From assembly GCA_900079695.1 (NCBI GenBank), contig LT599022.1, forward strand, positions 1,330,287 through 1,394,286: a DNA stretch of 64,000 bases, in the 5' to 3' direction. The position numbers and the translations under genes are program-made. Source of the stretch: an uncultured Alphaproteobacteria bacterium. Its GTDB lineage: Bacteria > Pseudomonadota > Alphaproteobacteria > Rhodospirillales > Rhodospirillaceae. The notes under the pieces were generated by a model. That model saw nothing but the letters and a program-made list of their open reading frames with translations, was not told where the DNA came from and did no database searches. Below are positions 31,462 through 39,705 of the stretch, piece by piece. Positions within the stretch are counted from its first letter, which is position 1, and every line of letters starts with the position of its first letter.

Positions 31462-32409
31462 TCAGATCGTCACCGGGCCGCGGGGCGTGAACCGCGGCAG
31501 GCGGACGCGGCCGGGGGTGCCGGGGCCGGATTTGCGCAGCACCAGGGTGCTCCAGCCGCGATGGCGGAAGCTCGCCACCTTCGCCAGCCCCTGAGCGCGG
31601 TGGGCGGCGAGCACCATCGCCTCCTGCTTCACCAGCAGCCCCGACAGCACCGCGAGGCCGCCTTTCGCCAGCGCGCGGTCGAGCTTCGGCGCCATCTTCA
31701 TCAGCGGCTTGGCGAGGATGTTGGAGAGGATCAGATCGTAGGGCGCATGCCGACGCACCATGCCGACGCGGTAGCCGTCGCCCGCTTCGGCGCGCAGCGT
31801 GTGGGAAACCCGGTTGCGCACGCCGTTGAAGCGGGTGACGCGCACCGATTCCGGGTCGATGTCCACCGCGTCCACCCGCACCGGCCACACTTTCGCCGCG
31901 CCGATCGAGAGGATGCCCGAGCCGCAGCCCATGTCGAGCACTCGCGACGGGCGCCGGTCGTGGCGCTTGAGCGCGTGGATCGCCAGCAGGCACCCCATCG
32001 TCGTGGGGTGCTCGCCGGACCCGAACGCGGTGGCGGCGTCCACCAGGATCGCGACCCGGCCGGAGCGGTTCGGCGCTTCGAGGTGCGAACCGTGGACGAA
32101 GAAGCGCCCGATCGGCAACGGTGGAAACGCCATCAGGTTCTCGCGCAGCCAGTCGCGTTGTTCCAACGGCTCCAGGGTGTAGTCGGGCGTCGGCAGCCCC
32201 AGCCGCGCCGCGGCCTCGGCGAGCGCCGCGGCGATCCCCTCGGCGTCGGGCTCGTCCTCGCCGATGCCTTCGAGGGTCCAGAGGTTCGAAGCCTCGTCGG
32301 CCTCGAACGCCAGGAGCGCCGGGGCGAACGGTTCGAGGGCCAGTTCGAACGCCTCCACCGACCGCCGGTCGCCCGCGAGCGCCAGACGCCACTGCTTCAC
32401 CGCTTCCAT
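31462..32409 (-). CDS. prmA: Ribosomal protein L11 methyltransferase
   Basis: SAM-dependent methyltransferase that trimethylates ribosomal protein L11. The 315-residue product has a family-typical N-terminal substrate-binding region, then DAATAFGSGEHPTT, motif I VLDMGCGSGILSIGAAK, DAVDIDPESV, and the catalytic-region motif ILSNILAKPLMKMAP. The ATG at 32409 gives a normal start (MEAVKQWRL). The open frame upstream overlaps the helicase and is not coding. It begins 11 bases after the helicase stop, so both genes are likely transcribed together. Confidence 0.94.
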   Translation of the reverse strand: MEAVKQWRLALAGDRRSVEAFELALEPFAPALLAFEADEASNLWTLEGIGEDEPDAEGIAAALAEAAARLGLPTPDYTLEPLEQRDWLRENLMAFPPLPIGRFFVHGSHLEAPNRSGRVAILVDAATAFGSGEHPTTMGCLLAIHALKRHDRRPSRVLDMGCGSGILSIGAAKVWPVRVDAVDIDPESVRVTRFNGVRNRVSHTLRAEAGDGYRVGMVRRHAPYDLILSNILAKPLMKMAPKLDRALAKGGLAVLSGLLVKQEAMVLAAHRAQGLAKVASFRHRGWSTLVLRKSGPGTPGRVRLPRFTPRGPVTI

Positions 32410-32420
32410 TCCCGTCTCCC

Positions 32421-34634
32421 TCACGCGGGCGCGACGAAGCGCGCCATCACCTTTTTCAAACCGGCCTTGTCGAAAGCGATGTCGAGCTTGTTGCCCTCCA
32501 CCGACTTGATCTCGCCGTAACCGAACTTGTCGTGGAACACCCGCTGGCCGCGCCGGTAGCCCGTGCCCTCGGCCGAGGTCTCGCGGGTTTCGAGCGCGGG
32601 CGCGGCGAGGTGCGCGGCGCGCGGCGCGAACGCCTGACCGATCCCCATCCCCGCCTCGGAGAACCGCGCGATATGCGCCTCCGGCAGGTCGTCGATGAAG
32701 CGGCTCGGCATGTTGTTCTGCCACTGGCCGTAGACCCGACGCGCGGCGGCGAAGGTGATCGTCGCACCCTTGCGCGCCCGGGTCAGGCCGACGTGGGCGA
32801 GGCGGCGCTCCTCTTCGAGGCCCTTCGCGCCGGTTTCGTCGAGGGCACGCTGGTTGGGGAACAGGCCGTCCTCCCAGCCGGGCAGGAACACGTGGTCGAA
32901 CTCCAGGCCCTTGGCTGCGTGCAGGGTCATCACCGAAAGGCGGTCGACGTCGTCGCCGGTCTGGTTCTCCATCACCAGCGCCACGTATTCGAGGAACTCG
33001 GCGAGATCGGCGAACTCGTCGAGGGCCGCCAGCAGTTCCTTGAGGTTCTCGACCCGTCCCGGCGCGTCGGGGGACTTGTCCTGCCGCCACATGTCGAGGT
33101 AGCCGGATGCCTCGAGCACCTCGGACAGGAGGGTGCGCGGGTCGGCGGTGGCGGCGAGCGTGCGCCAGGTCGCCAGGTCTTCGAGGAAGCGGCCGAGGCA
33201 GGTGCGGGCGCGCGCGGCGAGATCCCCGGCGGCGATCATCTCCGCCGCGGTCGCGGTCATCGGCAGGTTGCGGGCGCGGGCGGCGTCGCGCACCTGGGCG
33301 ACGGTGGAATCGCCGATGCCGCGACGCGGCAGGTTGACGATGCGCTCGAACGCGAGGTCGTCGGCGGGCTGGCTCACCAGCCGTAGGTAGGCGACCGCGT
33401 CGCGGATCTCCTGGCGCTCGTAGAAGCGCGGGCCGCCGACGACGCGGTAGGGCACGCCCTCCGCCATCAGCCGCTCTTCGAAGGCGCGGGTCTGGAAGCC
33501 CGCCCGCACCAGCACCGCGATCTCGGACAGCGGCACCTTCTTGCGCTGCAACGCCTCCGCCGCCTCGACGACCACGCGCGCCTCGTCCTCGCCGGTCCAG
33601 ACGCCGCGCACCGCCACCTTCTCGCCCGCCTCGCCCGAGGCCGGGCGCAGGGTCTTGCCGAGGCGGTCGGCGTTCTGCGCGATCAGATGCGCGGCGGCGG
33701 CGAGGATGTGGCCGGTGGAGCGGTAGTTGGTTTCCAGGCGGACGATCTTCGCCTCGGGGAAATCGTGGGAGAAGCGCAGGATGTTGCCGACCTCGGCGCC
33801 GCGCCAGGAGTAGATCGACTGGTCGTCGTCGCCGACGCAGCAGAGGTTACCCCAGCCGCGCGCCAGCGCCTTGAGCCACAGCCCCTGGGCGACGTTGGTA
33901 TCCTGATACTCGTCGACCATGATGTAGCGGAAGCGCCGCTGATAGCGCTCCAGCACGTCGGGCGCTGCCTGGAACAGCTCCAGGCACTTCAGCAGCAGGT
34001 CGCCGAAGTCGCAGGCGTTGAGGCGCGCGAGTTCGGCCTGATAGGCGCGGTAGACCGCCACCGCGCGGCCGCCCGCGTATTCCGCGCCGGGGTCGTTGCC
34101 GACCCGCTCCGGCGGCACGCCGCGATCCTTCCAGCGCTGCACCACCGCCAGCAGCGCCTGCGGCGGCCAGCGTTTCGAATCGATCTCCTGCCCGGCGGCG
34201 ATCTGCTTGATCAGGCGCAACTGGTCGTCGGCGTCGAGAATCGCGAAATCGCGCGGCAGGCCGATCCGCTCGCCGTCGCGCCGCAGCATCCGCGCGCCGA
34301 GGGCGTGGAAGGTGCCGAGCGCCACCGCCGCCCCGGCGTCGCCGATCATCGCGCCGACGCGCTCGCGCATCTCGCGCGCGGCGCGGTTGGTGAAGGTGAC
34401 CGCGAGGATCTGCCAGGGCTGCGCGAAACCGCCCGCCAGCAGGTAGGCGAGCCGCGTCGTCAGCACCTTGGTCTTGCCGGTGCCCGCGCCCGAGAGCACC
34501 AGCACCGCGCCCTCGGTGGTGCGCACCGCCTCGGCCTGCTCGGGGTTGAGCCCGGCGAGCAGGGTTTCGGGCGCGGGCCCGGGAGCGGGCGGCGGCGGCG
34601 CGAAGCCGTCATCGAGTGCGAACGGATCGGTCAT
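32421..34634 (-). CDS. UvrD/PcrA-type superfamily 1 DNA helicase
   Basis: ATP-dependent 3'-5' helicase acting in nucleotide excision and mismatch repair. The 737-residue product has the Q motif LNPEQAEAV, Walker A LSGAGTGKT, motif Ia TFTNRAAREM, Walker B VDEYQDTN, motif III VGDDDQSIYSWRGA, motif IV LETNYRS, motif V MTLHAAKGLEF and motif VI VGLTRARK. The C-terminal Tudor-like region ends GQRVFHDKFGYGEIKSVEGN, as in PcrA/UvrD. The ATG at 34634 follows a GAAGAGA stretch. Alphaproteobacteria usually carry one such protein, so UvrD and PcrA names are both defensible. Confidence 0.94.
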   Translation of the reverse strand: MTDPFALDDGFAPPPPAPGPAPETLLAGLNPEQAEAVRTTEGAVLVLSGAGTGKTKVLTTRLAYLLAGGFAQPWQILAVTFTNRAAREMRERVGAMIGDAGAAVALGTFHALGARMLRRDGERIGLPRDFAILDADDQLRLIKQIAAGQEIDSKRWPPQALLAVVQRWKDRGVPPERVGNDPGAEYAGGRAVAVYRAYQAELARLNACDFGDLLLKCLELFQAAPDVLERYQRRFRYIMVDEYQDTNVAQGLWLKALARGWGNLCCVGDDDQSIYSWRGAEVGNILRFSHDFPEAKIVRLETNYRSTGHILAAAAHLIAQNADRLGKTLRPASGEAGEKVAVRGVWTGEDEARVVVEAAEALQRKKVPLSEIAVLVRAGFQTRAFEERLMAEGVPYRVVGGPRFYERQEIRDAVAYLRLVSQPADDLAFERIVNLPRRGIGDSTVAQVRDAARARNLPMTATAAEMIAAGDLAARARTCLGRFLEDLATWRTLAATADPRTLLSEVLEASGYLDMWRQDKSPDAPGRVENLKELLAALDEFADLAEFLEYVALVMENQTGDDVDRLSVMTLHAAKGLEFDHVFLPGWEDGLFPNQRALDETGAKGLEEERRLAHVGLTRARKGATITFAAARRVYGQWQNNMPSRFIDDLPEAHIARFSEAGMGIGQAFAPRAAHLAAPALETRETSAEGTGYRRGQRVFHDKFGYGEIKSVEGNKLDIAFDKAGLKKVMARFVAPA

Positions 34635-34704
34635 CGGTCTCTCTTCGGTGAAACGGATCGGGGTGTTGTGCCCCATCGGAGGCCCCCGCCGCAAGGGGCA
34701 ACCA

Positions 34705-34734
34705 CGCCTCCGCGCCGGCATGCGCGCGGAGGCG
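34705..34734. promoter_or_regulatory. 11-bp palindrome followed by an A-run in the helicase-clcA divergent region
   Basis: CGCCTCCGCGC and GCGCGGAGGCG form a perfect inverted repeat with an 8-base loop, followed on the plus strand by seven A residues. Both flanking genes point away from it, so it is not a terminator of either. It could be an operator or a structured leader. Confidence 0.3.
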
Positions 34735-34755
34735 AAAAAAACGTGGCGAAAGTCC

Positions 34756-34785
34756 TTGCCCTCGGGGAACGGCGCTCCCTAAACT
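34756..34785 (+). promoter_or_regulatory. Candidate sigma-70-type promoter of the CLC transporter gene
   Basis: TTGCCC (34756-34761) and TAAACT (34780-34785) with an 18-base spacer, about 73 bases before the chosen clcA start, in an otherwise empty divergent region. It is a consensus match only. Confidence 0.3.
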
Positions 34786-34857
34786 GCGTGTGCCTTATTT
34801 AAGGCTCAAATTTCGCTTCGGAACACATTTTCCTCGCCGGCGTGGGCCTGGGGGGCG

Positions 34858-36342
34858 ATGGGGATCTGGTTCCGGATGAACCGCAACCCGCGCCGTGCCG
34901 AGAACCCCTCCCCGATGCCTTTGCCCGTCTTCCGCTTCCGCCTGCCGCGTTCCCCCCGCAGCCGCCGCGCGGCCCGCTCTCCCGCCGACTGGTGGGTGTT
35001 CGCCACCCGCTGGTTCAAGCGCTTTTCGGTCTGGGTCGGCGGCATCGCGGTGGCGCTGGTGGCGATCCTGTTCGCCCAGGTGACCGAGCAGGCGTTCGAG
35101 ATCTTCAGCCGCCTCCTCGAACGCCACCCCGCCCTGCCGTTCGTCATCACTCCGCTCGGCCTCGCGCTCGCGGCGCTCGTCACCATCCGTCTCGTCCCCG
35201 GCGCGCAGGGCTCGGGCATTCCGCAGACGATTGCGGCGCTCAGCCTCTCGGCCGAGCAGCGCCGGGCGGTGCTGTCGCTGCCGATCGCCGCCGCCAAGAT
35301 CTGCCTCACCGCGATCGGGCTCGCGTCGGGCGCATCGGTCGGGCGCGAGGGGCCAACCGTGCAGGTCGGCGCGTCGCTGATGCTCGGGTTCTCGCGGATG
35401 TTCCGCCTCAACTCCGCCCTGAGCGAGCGCAGCATGACGGTGGCGGGCGGCGCGGCGGGCATCGCCGCCGCCTTCAACACGCCGCTCGCGGGCGTGGTGT
35501 TCGCGATCGAGGAACTCACCCGCTCCTACGAAACCCGCACCAGCGGCACGGTGATGACCGCGGTGATCCTCTCCGGCATCACCTCCCTCGCCCTGGTCGG
35601 CAATTCGCCCTATTTCGGCCACTCGATCGCCACCCTCGACATCGGCAGCGGCTGGCTCGCGGTCGGCATCATCGGCATCGTCGGCGGCGCGGTCGGCGGC
35701 CTGTTCTCGCGCCTGCTGATCGGCGCGAGCCAGAACGGTCTGCCCGGCGCGATCGGCCACCTCGCGCGGCAGCGCCCGGTACTGTTCGCCGCCGCCTGCG
35801 GCCTCGCGCTCGCGCTGATCGGCGTGGTCTCCGGCAACGCCACCTACGGCACCGGCTACACCGAGGCGCGCACCATGCTCGACGGCGGCAGCCTCGGCTG
35901 GCTGTTCTTCCCGCTCAAGGTGCTGGCCACCGCGGTGTCCTACCTCAGCGGCATCCCCGGCGGGCTGTTCTCGCCGTCGTTGTCCGCCGGGGCCGGTCTC
36001 GGCTCGGTGGTGGCGCGGTTCGTCGCCGACGTGCCGCTCGACGCCTGCATTCTCCTCGGCATGGCCGCCTACTTCACCGGCGTGGTGCAATCGCCGATCA
36101 CCGCCGCGGTGATCGTGATGGAAATGACCAGCAACCACGGCATGATCGTGCCGCTGATGGCGGTGTCGTTCCTGGCGTTCGGCGTCTCGCGCATCGTCTG
36201 CCCGCATCCGCTCTACAAGGCGCTGGCGCTGCGCTTCCTCTCGCGCAAGTCGGACCCCGCGCCCGCCAAGCTGCGCACCGACCTCAGCGACGAGATCGAG
36301 CCGCCGCCTCCGCCGCAGCCGGTCGGCCATCGTTTCGACTGA
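34858..36342 (+). CDS. clcA: CLC-family chloride channel/transporter
   Basis: Inner-membrane chloride transporter, 494 residues, without C-terminal CBS domains. The three anion-path signatures are present: GSGIPQ, GREGP with the gating glutamate E164, and SGIPGGLFSPSLSAG. The internal proton glutamate is also kept: IEELTRSY places E219 exactly 55 residues after E164, the spacing of E148 and E203 in the E. coli antiporter. HPLYKAL supplies the pore tyrosine. These features favour a chloride/proton antiporter over a channel. Starts at 34858, 34876 or 34915 are all possible, and the N-terminus is basic and not hydrophobic. Confidence 0.9.
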   Translation: MGIWFRMNRNPRRAENPSPMPLPVFRFRLPRSPRSRRAARSPADWWVFATRWFKRFSVWVGGIAVALVAILFAQVTEQAFEIFSRLLERHPALPFVITPLGLALAALVTIRLVPGAQGSGIPQTIAALSLSAEQRRAVLSLPIAAAKICLTAIGLASGASVGREGPTVQVGASLMLGFSRMFRLNSALSERSMTVAGGAAGIAAAFNTPLAGVVFAIEELTRSYETRTSGTVMTAVILSGITSLALVGNSPYFGHSIATLDIGSGWLAVGIIGIVGGAVGGLFSRLLIGASQNGLPGAIGHLARQRPVLFAAACGLALALIGVVSGNATYGTGYTEARTMLDGGSLGWLFFPLKVLATAVSYLSGIPGGLFSPSLSAGAGLGSVVARFVADVPLDACILLGMAAYFTGVVQSPITAAVIVMEMTSNHGMIVPLMAVSFLAFGVSRIVCPHPLYKALALRFLSRKSDPAPAKLRTDLSDEIEPPPPPQPVGHRFD

Positions 36343-36349
36343 GCCGCCC

Positions 36350-37393
36350 TCAGGACGCGCACACCGCGCGGTTGGCGCCGCCGACCTTGGCGGCGTGCAG
36401 CGCCTCGGCGGCGCGGCGCATCAGATCGGCGTGGGTTTCGCCGTTGCGCAGCTCGGCGATGCCGAGGGAGAGCGTGACCTGCCCGAGGGTGGCGCGGGTG
36501 CGGCGGTTGACGATGCTGCGGGCGGCGATCGCGGCGCGGATGCTCTCTGCGGTGGCTTCCGCCTGGGCGAGGCCGGTCCCCGGCAGAATCGCCGCGAAAC
36601 TCTGGTCGCCGTGGCGCGACACCGTATCCTGCCCCTTGACGTTTTCGAGAATCGTGCGGCCGATCAGCCGCAGCACCTGATCCGCCATCACCTGGCCGTA
36701 ACTCGCGCGGAACTCCGCGAAGCCGTCGACGTCCATGACGATCACCGCGAGCGGCTGGCGGTCGTGGGCGGCGAGGACGACGTGCTCCTTGAGGGCGATG
36801 TCGTAGACCCGGCGCGCGGCGAGGCCGGTGACCGGATCGGCGCGTCCGGCGCGGCGCAGCGCCTCCAGGTGCTCGCGCAACTGCGAGATCTCGCGCTCCG
36901 AGGCGGCGAGATTGCGTTCGAGCGAGCGGTTGACGTCGACGAAGCGGCGGGTTTCGGCGGCGGCCCGGGTCAGCACCAGCGCCACCTCTTCCGAATTCGG
37001 ATCCTCCAGCCGGTCGGCCGCCGCCTCGATGGTGCGGCCGTAGTCGCTGGCGGCGCGGTGCGCCGAGCCCACGTACTCCATCGCCCGCAACACGCTCTGG
37101 CGCACGCTCTCGCTCGCCGCCTCGATCCCCGGGTCGGCTTCCGGCTCGGCGACGAACCGCGCGTAGAAACTGGCGCAACGGGCCTCAGTGAACGGCTGGC
37201 CGGCGGCAATCGCCGCATCGACGGCGCGCACCAGCGGCAGCAACTTGCCGGCGCAATAGGCATACCACAGCGCATAGTTGCGCGGATGCGGCACCACGCC
37301 GTGCAACGCCATCGCCTCGCTCGCGCGCCGCGCGGTGGCGAGGGCGAATTCCGGGCTGTCGGTGAACTCCTCCATGGCGGGTCCGTCGGGCAC
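36350..37393 (-). CDS. GGDEF-family protein with a degenerate active site
   Basis: 347 residues. Residues about 1-160 resemble the alpha-helical N-terminal region found in some alphaproteobacterial diguanylate cyclases (HPRNYALWYAYCAGK). A short coiled coil (ERNLAASEREISQLREHLEA) leads to a GGDEF domain from about residue 185 (RADPVTGLAARRVYDIAL). The signature loop reads RHGDQSF in place of R-GGDEF-F, and the substrate-binding N-D-x-x-G-H stretch reads RASYGQ. It is therefore unlikely to make c-di-GMP. A structural or GTP/c-di-GMP-binding role is possible. No EAL domain. It diverges from the DUF898 gene. Confidence 0.88.
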   Translation of the reverse strand: MPDGPAMEEFTDSPEFALATARRASEAMALHGVVPHPRNYALWYAYCAGKLLPLVRAVDAAIAAGQPFTEARCASFYARFVAEPEADPGIEAASESVRQSVLRAMEYVGSAHRAASDYGRTIEAAADRLEDPNSEEVALVLTRAAAETRRFVDVNRSLERNLAASEREISQLREHLEALRRAGRADPVTGLAARRVYDIALKEHVVLAAHDRQPLAVIVMDVDGFAEFRASYGQVMADQVLRLIGRTILENVKGQDTVSRHGDQSFAAILPGTGLAQAEATAESIRAAIAARSIVNRRTRATLGQVTLSLGIAELRNGETHADLMRRAAEALHAAKVGGANRAVCAS

Positions 37394-37567
37394 TCAATCG
37401 GGCGTCCATGGTGAGGCCACGGACGCCCGACGACAAGATCAATCGTCCCCACGCGCCGCCGCCGAGGAAGACTGACGCTTCCGAACCGAGGCACGTTCGG
37501 CTAACCTGGGCCCGATCTGGAGGGAGATCACGGAAACAACGCCACACATCGGGGGCAACGAAAGACA

Positions 37568-38617
37568 ATGTCCATGCACGCAGAGCCTGAAGCGGAAAGC
37601 CTCGAACCGGCCTTCCGCCGGGTCGGCTTTCACGGTCGCGCCGGAGAATACTTCGGAATCTGGATCTCCAACCTATTTCTCTCCATCGTCACCCTCGGCA
37701 TCTACTCGGCCTGGGCCAAGGTGAGACGAATCAAATATTTCTACAACAACACGATGATCCAGAACTTCTCGTTTTCCTATCATGCCACGGGAAAGCAAAT
37801 CCTCATCGGGCGCCTGATCGCCTTTGCGGCGATCGCCGTCTATTCGATCGTCACCACGCTCTTTCCCTTGTCCGCGATCCCCTTCTCGATCGCCTTCGTC
37901 TTCCTGCTGCCGTGGCTGATCAATCGCTCTCTCCGGTTCTCGGCGCGCATGACCTCGTGGCGGAACGTCCGCCTGAACTGGCACGGCACCTACGGTAAGA
38001 GCTTCCTGTTCTTCGTCGTCTGTCCGTTCGTGGCGGTGATTTCCCTCGGCACGCTGGTGCCGCTGATCGCCCGCTACACCTACCGCTACTTCGCCGAAAG
38101 CCATGCCTTCGGCACCACCCGCTTCCGCGCCGACGCGACGATCGCGCAGTACTACAAGGGATTTCTCGCCGCGACCGTGGTGCCGGTTGTGGCCGCCGCC
38201 GGAATCGGACTGCTGCTGACGGCGCTGGTCGGCGCGCTCGGGGACGGCAGGTTGCCGGTGATCCAGTTCGTGCTCTTCCCGATCGCCGCCTTCCTCTACC
38301 TGTTCCAGACGATGTACCGGGTCGTCTGTCGCAACATCCTGCTGCGCTCGCTGACCCTGGGCGAGGCCGCGACCTTCGATTCCCGGCTCAACCCCTTGCG
38401 CGTCCTGTGGATTTCGATCAGCAACGCGCTGGTGACGCTGGTCTCGCTCGGCCTGCTGTTCCCCTGGGCGATGATCCGCCGCTACCGGTATCTGGCGGAG
38501 AACACCGGCGTCAACCTCACCGACGCCTCGCACGAATTCCTCGACGCGGAGACCCGGAACGTCGGAGCGTTCGGCCAGGAATTCATGGATCTCGAAGGCA
38601 TCGAACTCGGGATTTGA
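37568..38617 (+). CDS. DUF898 (YjgN-like) integral membrane protein
   Basis: 349-residue polytopic membrane protein of the DUF898/YjgN family. About eight hydrophobic segments are visible, with the repeated family pattern GEYFGIWISNLFLSIVTLGI near residue 24 and WISISNALVTLVSLGL near residue 280, each followed by a basic AWAKVRR or WAMIRRYR. The molecular function of the family is not known. The ATG at 37568 is followed by a second one at 37574, and either could be used. It is followed after 2 bases by an M48 peptidase gene, so the two form an operon and probably act together at the membrane. Confidence 0.88.
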   Translation: MSMHAEPEAESLEPAFRRVGFHGRAGEYFGIWISNLFLSIVTLGIYSAWAKVRRIKYFYNNTMIQNFSFSYHATGKQILIGRLIAFAAIAVYSIVTTLFPLSAIPFSIAFVFLLPWLINRSLRFSARMTSWRNVRLNWHGTYGKSFLFFVVCPFVAVISLGTLVPLIARYTYRYFAESHAFGTTRFRADATIAQYYKGFLAATVVPVVAAAGIGLLLTALVGALGDGRLPVIQFVLFPIAAFLYLFQTMYRVVCRNILLRSLTLGEAATFDSRLNPLRVLWISISNALVTLVSLGLLFPWAMIRRYRYLAENTGVNLTDASHEFLDAETRNVGAFGQEFMDLEGIELGI

Positions 38618-38619
38618 CG

Positions 38620-39684
38620 ATGCGCGAACCCGATATCCTGGAGGGGCAGTTCTTCCCGCCCCTCTCCTCGAAGAGCCAGGCGGCACGGCTGTCCGTCACG
38701 CCGGGGACCGGCGCTCCTTGCGTCTCGGCGGCTCTGGCGGACGGCACGACGGTCGACGGCCTCACCGTCGACGACCTTCAGGCACGGGACACCCTGCACT
38801 TTCGCGGCGGGAGCAGCTTCAAGGCCGACCGCCCCCTGCCGCCGGAGATCGCCGCCCGGTTCCAAGGCCGCATGCGGCGGCGGATCGCCGCGCTGGAAGC
38901 GTTTTCCCCGGTCAAGGCTTTGGCGATGGGGCTCGCGCTGGTCCTCTGCGTGCTGTTCGTCCGCGCGGCGCTGCCGTTGGCGGCGCGCGGCATCGCGCTG
39001 GCGCTCCCCGACCGCCTGGAGCAGCTCGTCGGCGAACACACCTACGCCACGCTGCGACGCATCGACCTGTCCGCCAGCGAGCTTCCGGAACGGCGGCGGC
39101 AGACCCTGCGCCGCCGCTCGGACGCTCTGGCCGAAGCCGCGCGCCTGACCCGCCGCCCGGAGATCGTCTTCCACCGCAGCCGGATCTTCGGCGCCAACGC
39201 CATGGCCCTGCCCGGCGGCCCGATCATCGTCACCGACGACCTCGTCGGCCTGCTCGGCTCCGACGACGCGGTGCTGGCGGTGATCGCGCACGAACTGGCG
39301 CATGTGGAAAACCGCCACGCGATGCAGCAGGTTCTCGCTCTCGCCGGAGCGGCGGCGATGGCCTCGGTCGTCCTCGGCGTCGACGACAGTCTGCTCGAAG
39401 AGCTGTCGGCCACGCTGATCAACGTCTGGTCGTTCAACAACAGCCGGAATTTCGAGAAGGAGGCCGACCTCGCCGCGCTCGACTTTCTGCGCGCCGGAGG
39501 GCTCGACCCGGCCCTGTTCGTCACCGCCATCGAAAAGCTGACGTCGCAGGCCTGCGCCGACGTTGCCGAGGACGCGCGCGCGCGTTGCCTCGCCGCCGCC
39601 GGCAACGCCGGAACCGGCTGGCTCTCCACCCACCCCGGCGCGAAGGAACGCCTGGAGTATCTGCACCGGGCCCTCGGCGGCTGA
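38620..39684 (+). CDS. M48-family membrane metallopeptidase
   Basis: 354 residues. An N-terminal cytoplasmic portion of about 95 residues precedes one membrane span (ALAMGLALVLCVLFVRAALP). The peptidase domain follows, with the zinc motif H224-E225-L-A-H228 (IAHELAHVENRH) and the downstream glutamate in RNFEKEADLAALDFLRAGG, the third ligand of the family. The NAMALPGGPIIVTDDLV stretch is also typical. The likely location is the periplasmic face, with a role in membrane or envelope protein quality control as for BepA/HtpX relatives, but the substrate is unknown. It starts 2 bases after the DUF898 stop and converges on metH. Confidence 0.9.
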   Translation: MREPDILEGQFFPPLSSKSQAARLSVTPGTGAPCVSAALADGTTVDGLTVDDLQARDTLHFRGGSSFKADRPLPPEIAARFQGRMRRRIAALEAFSPVKALAMGLALVLCVLFVRAALPLAARGIALALPDRLEQLVGEHTYATLRRIDLSASELPERRRQTLRRRSDALAEAARLTRRPEIVFHRSRIFGANAMALPGGPIIVTDDLVGLLGSDDAVLAVIAHELAHVENRHAMQQVLALAGAAAMASVVLGVDDSLLEELSATLINVWSFNNSRNFEKEADLAALDFLRAGGLDPALFVTAIEKLTSQACADVAEDARARCLAAAGNAGTGWLSTHPGAKERLEYLHRALGG

Positions 39685-39705
39685 CCGCCGCCGAGGCCCT
39701 CCATC

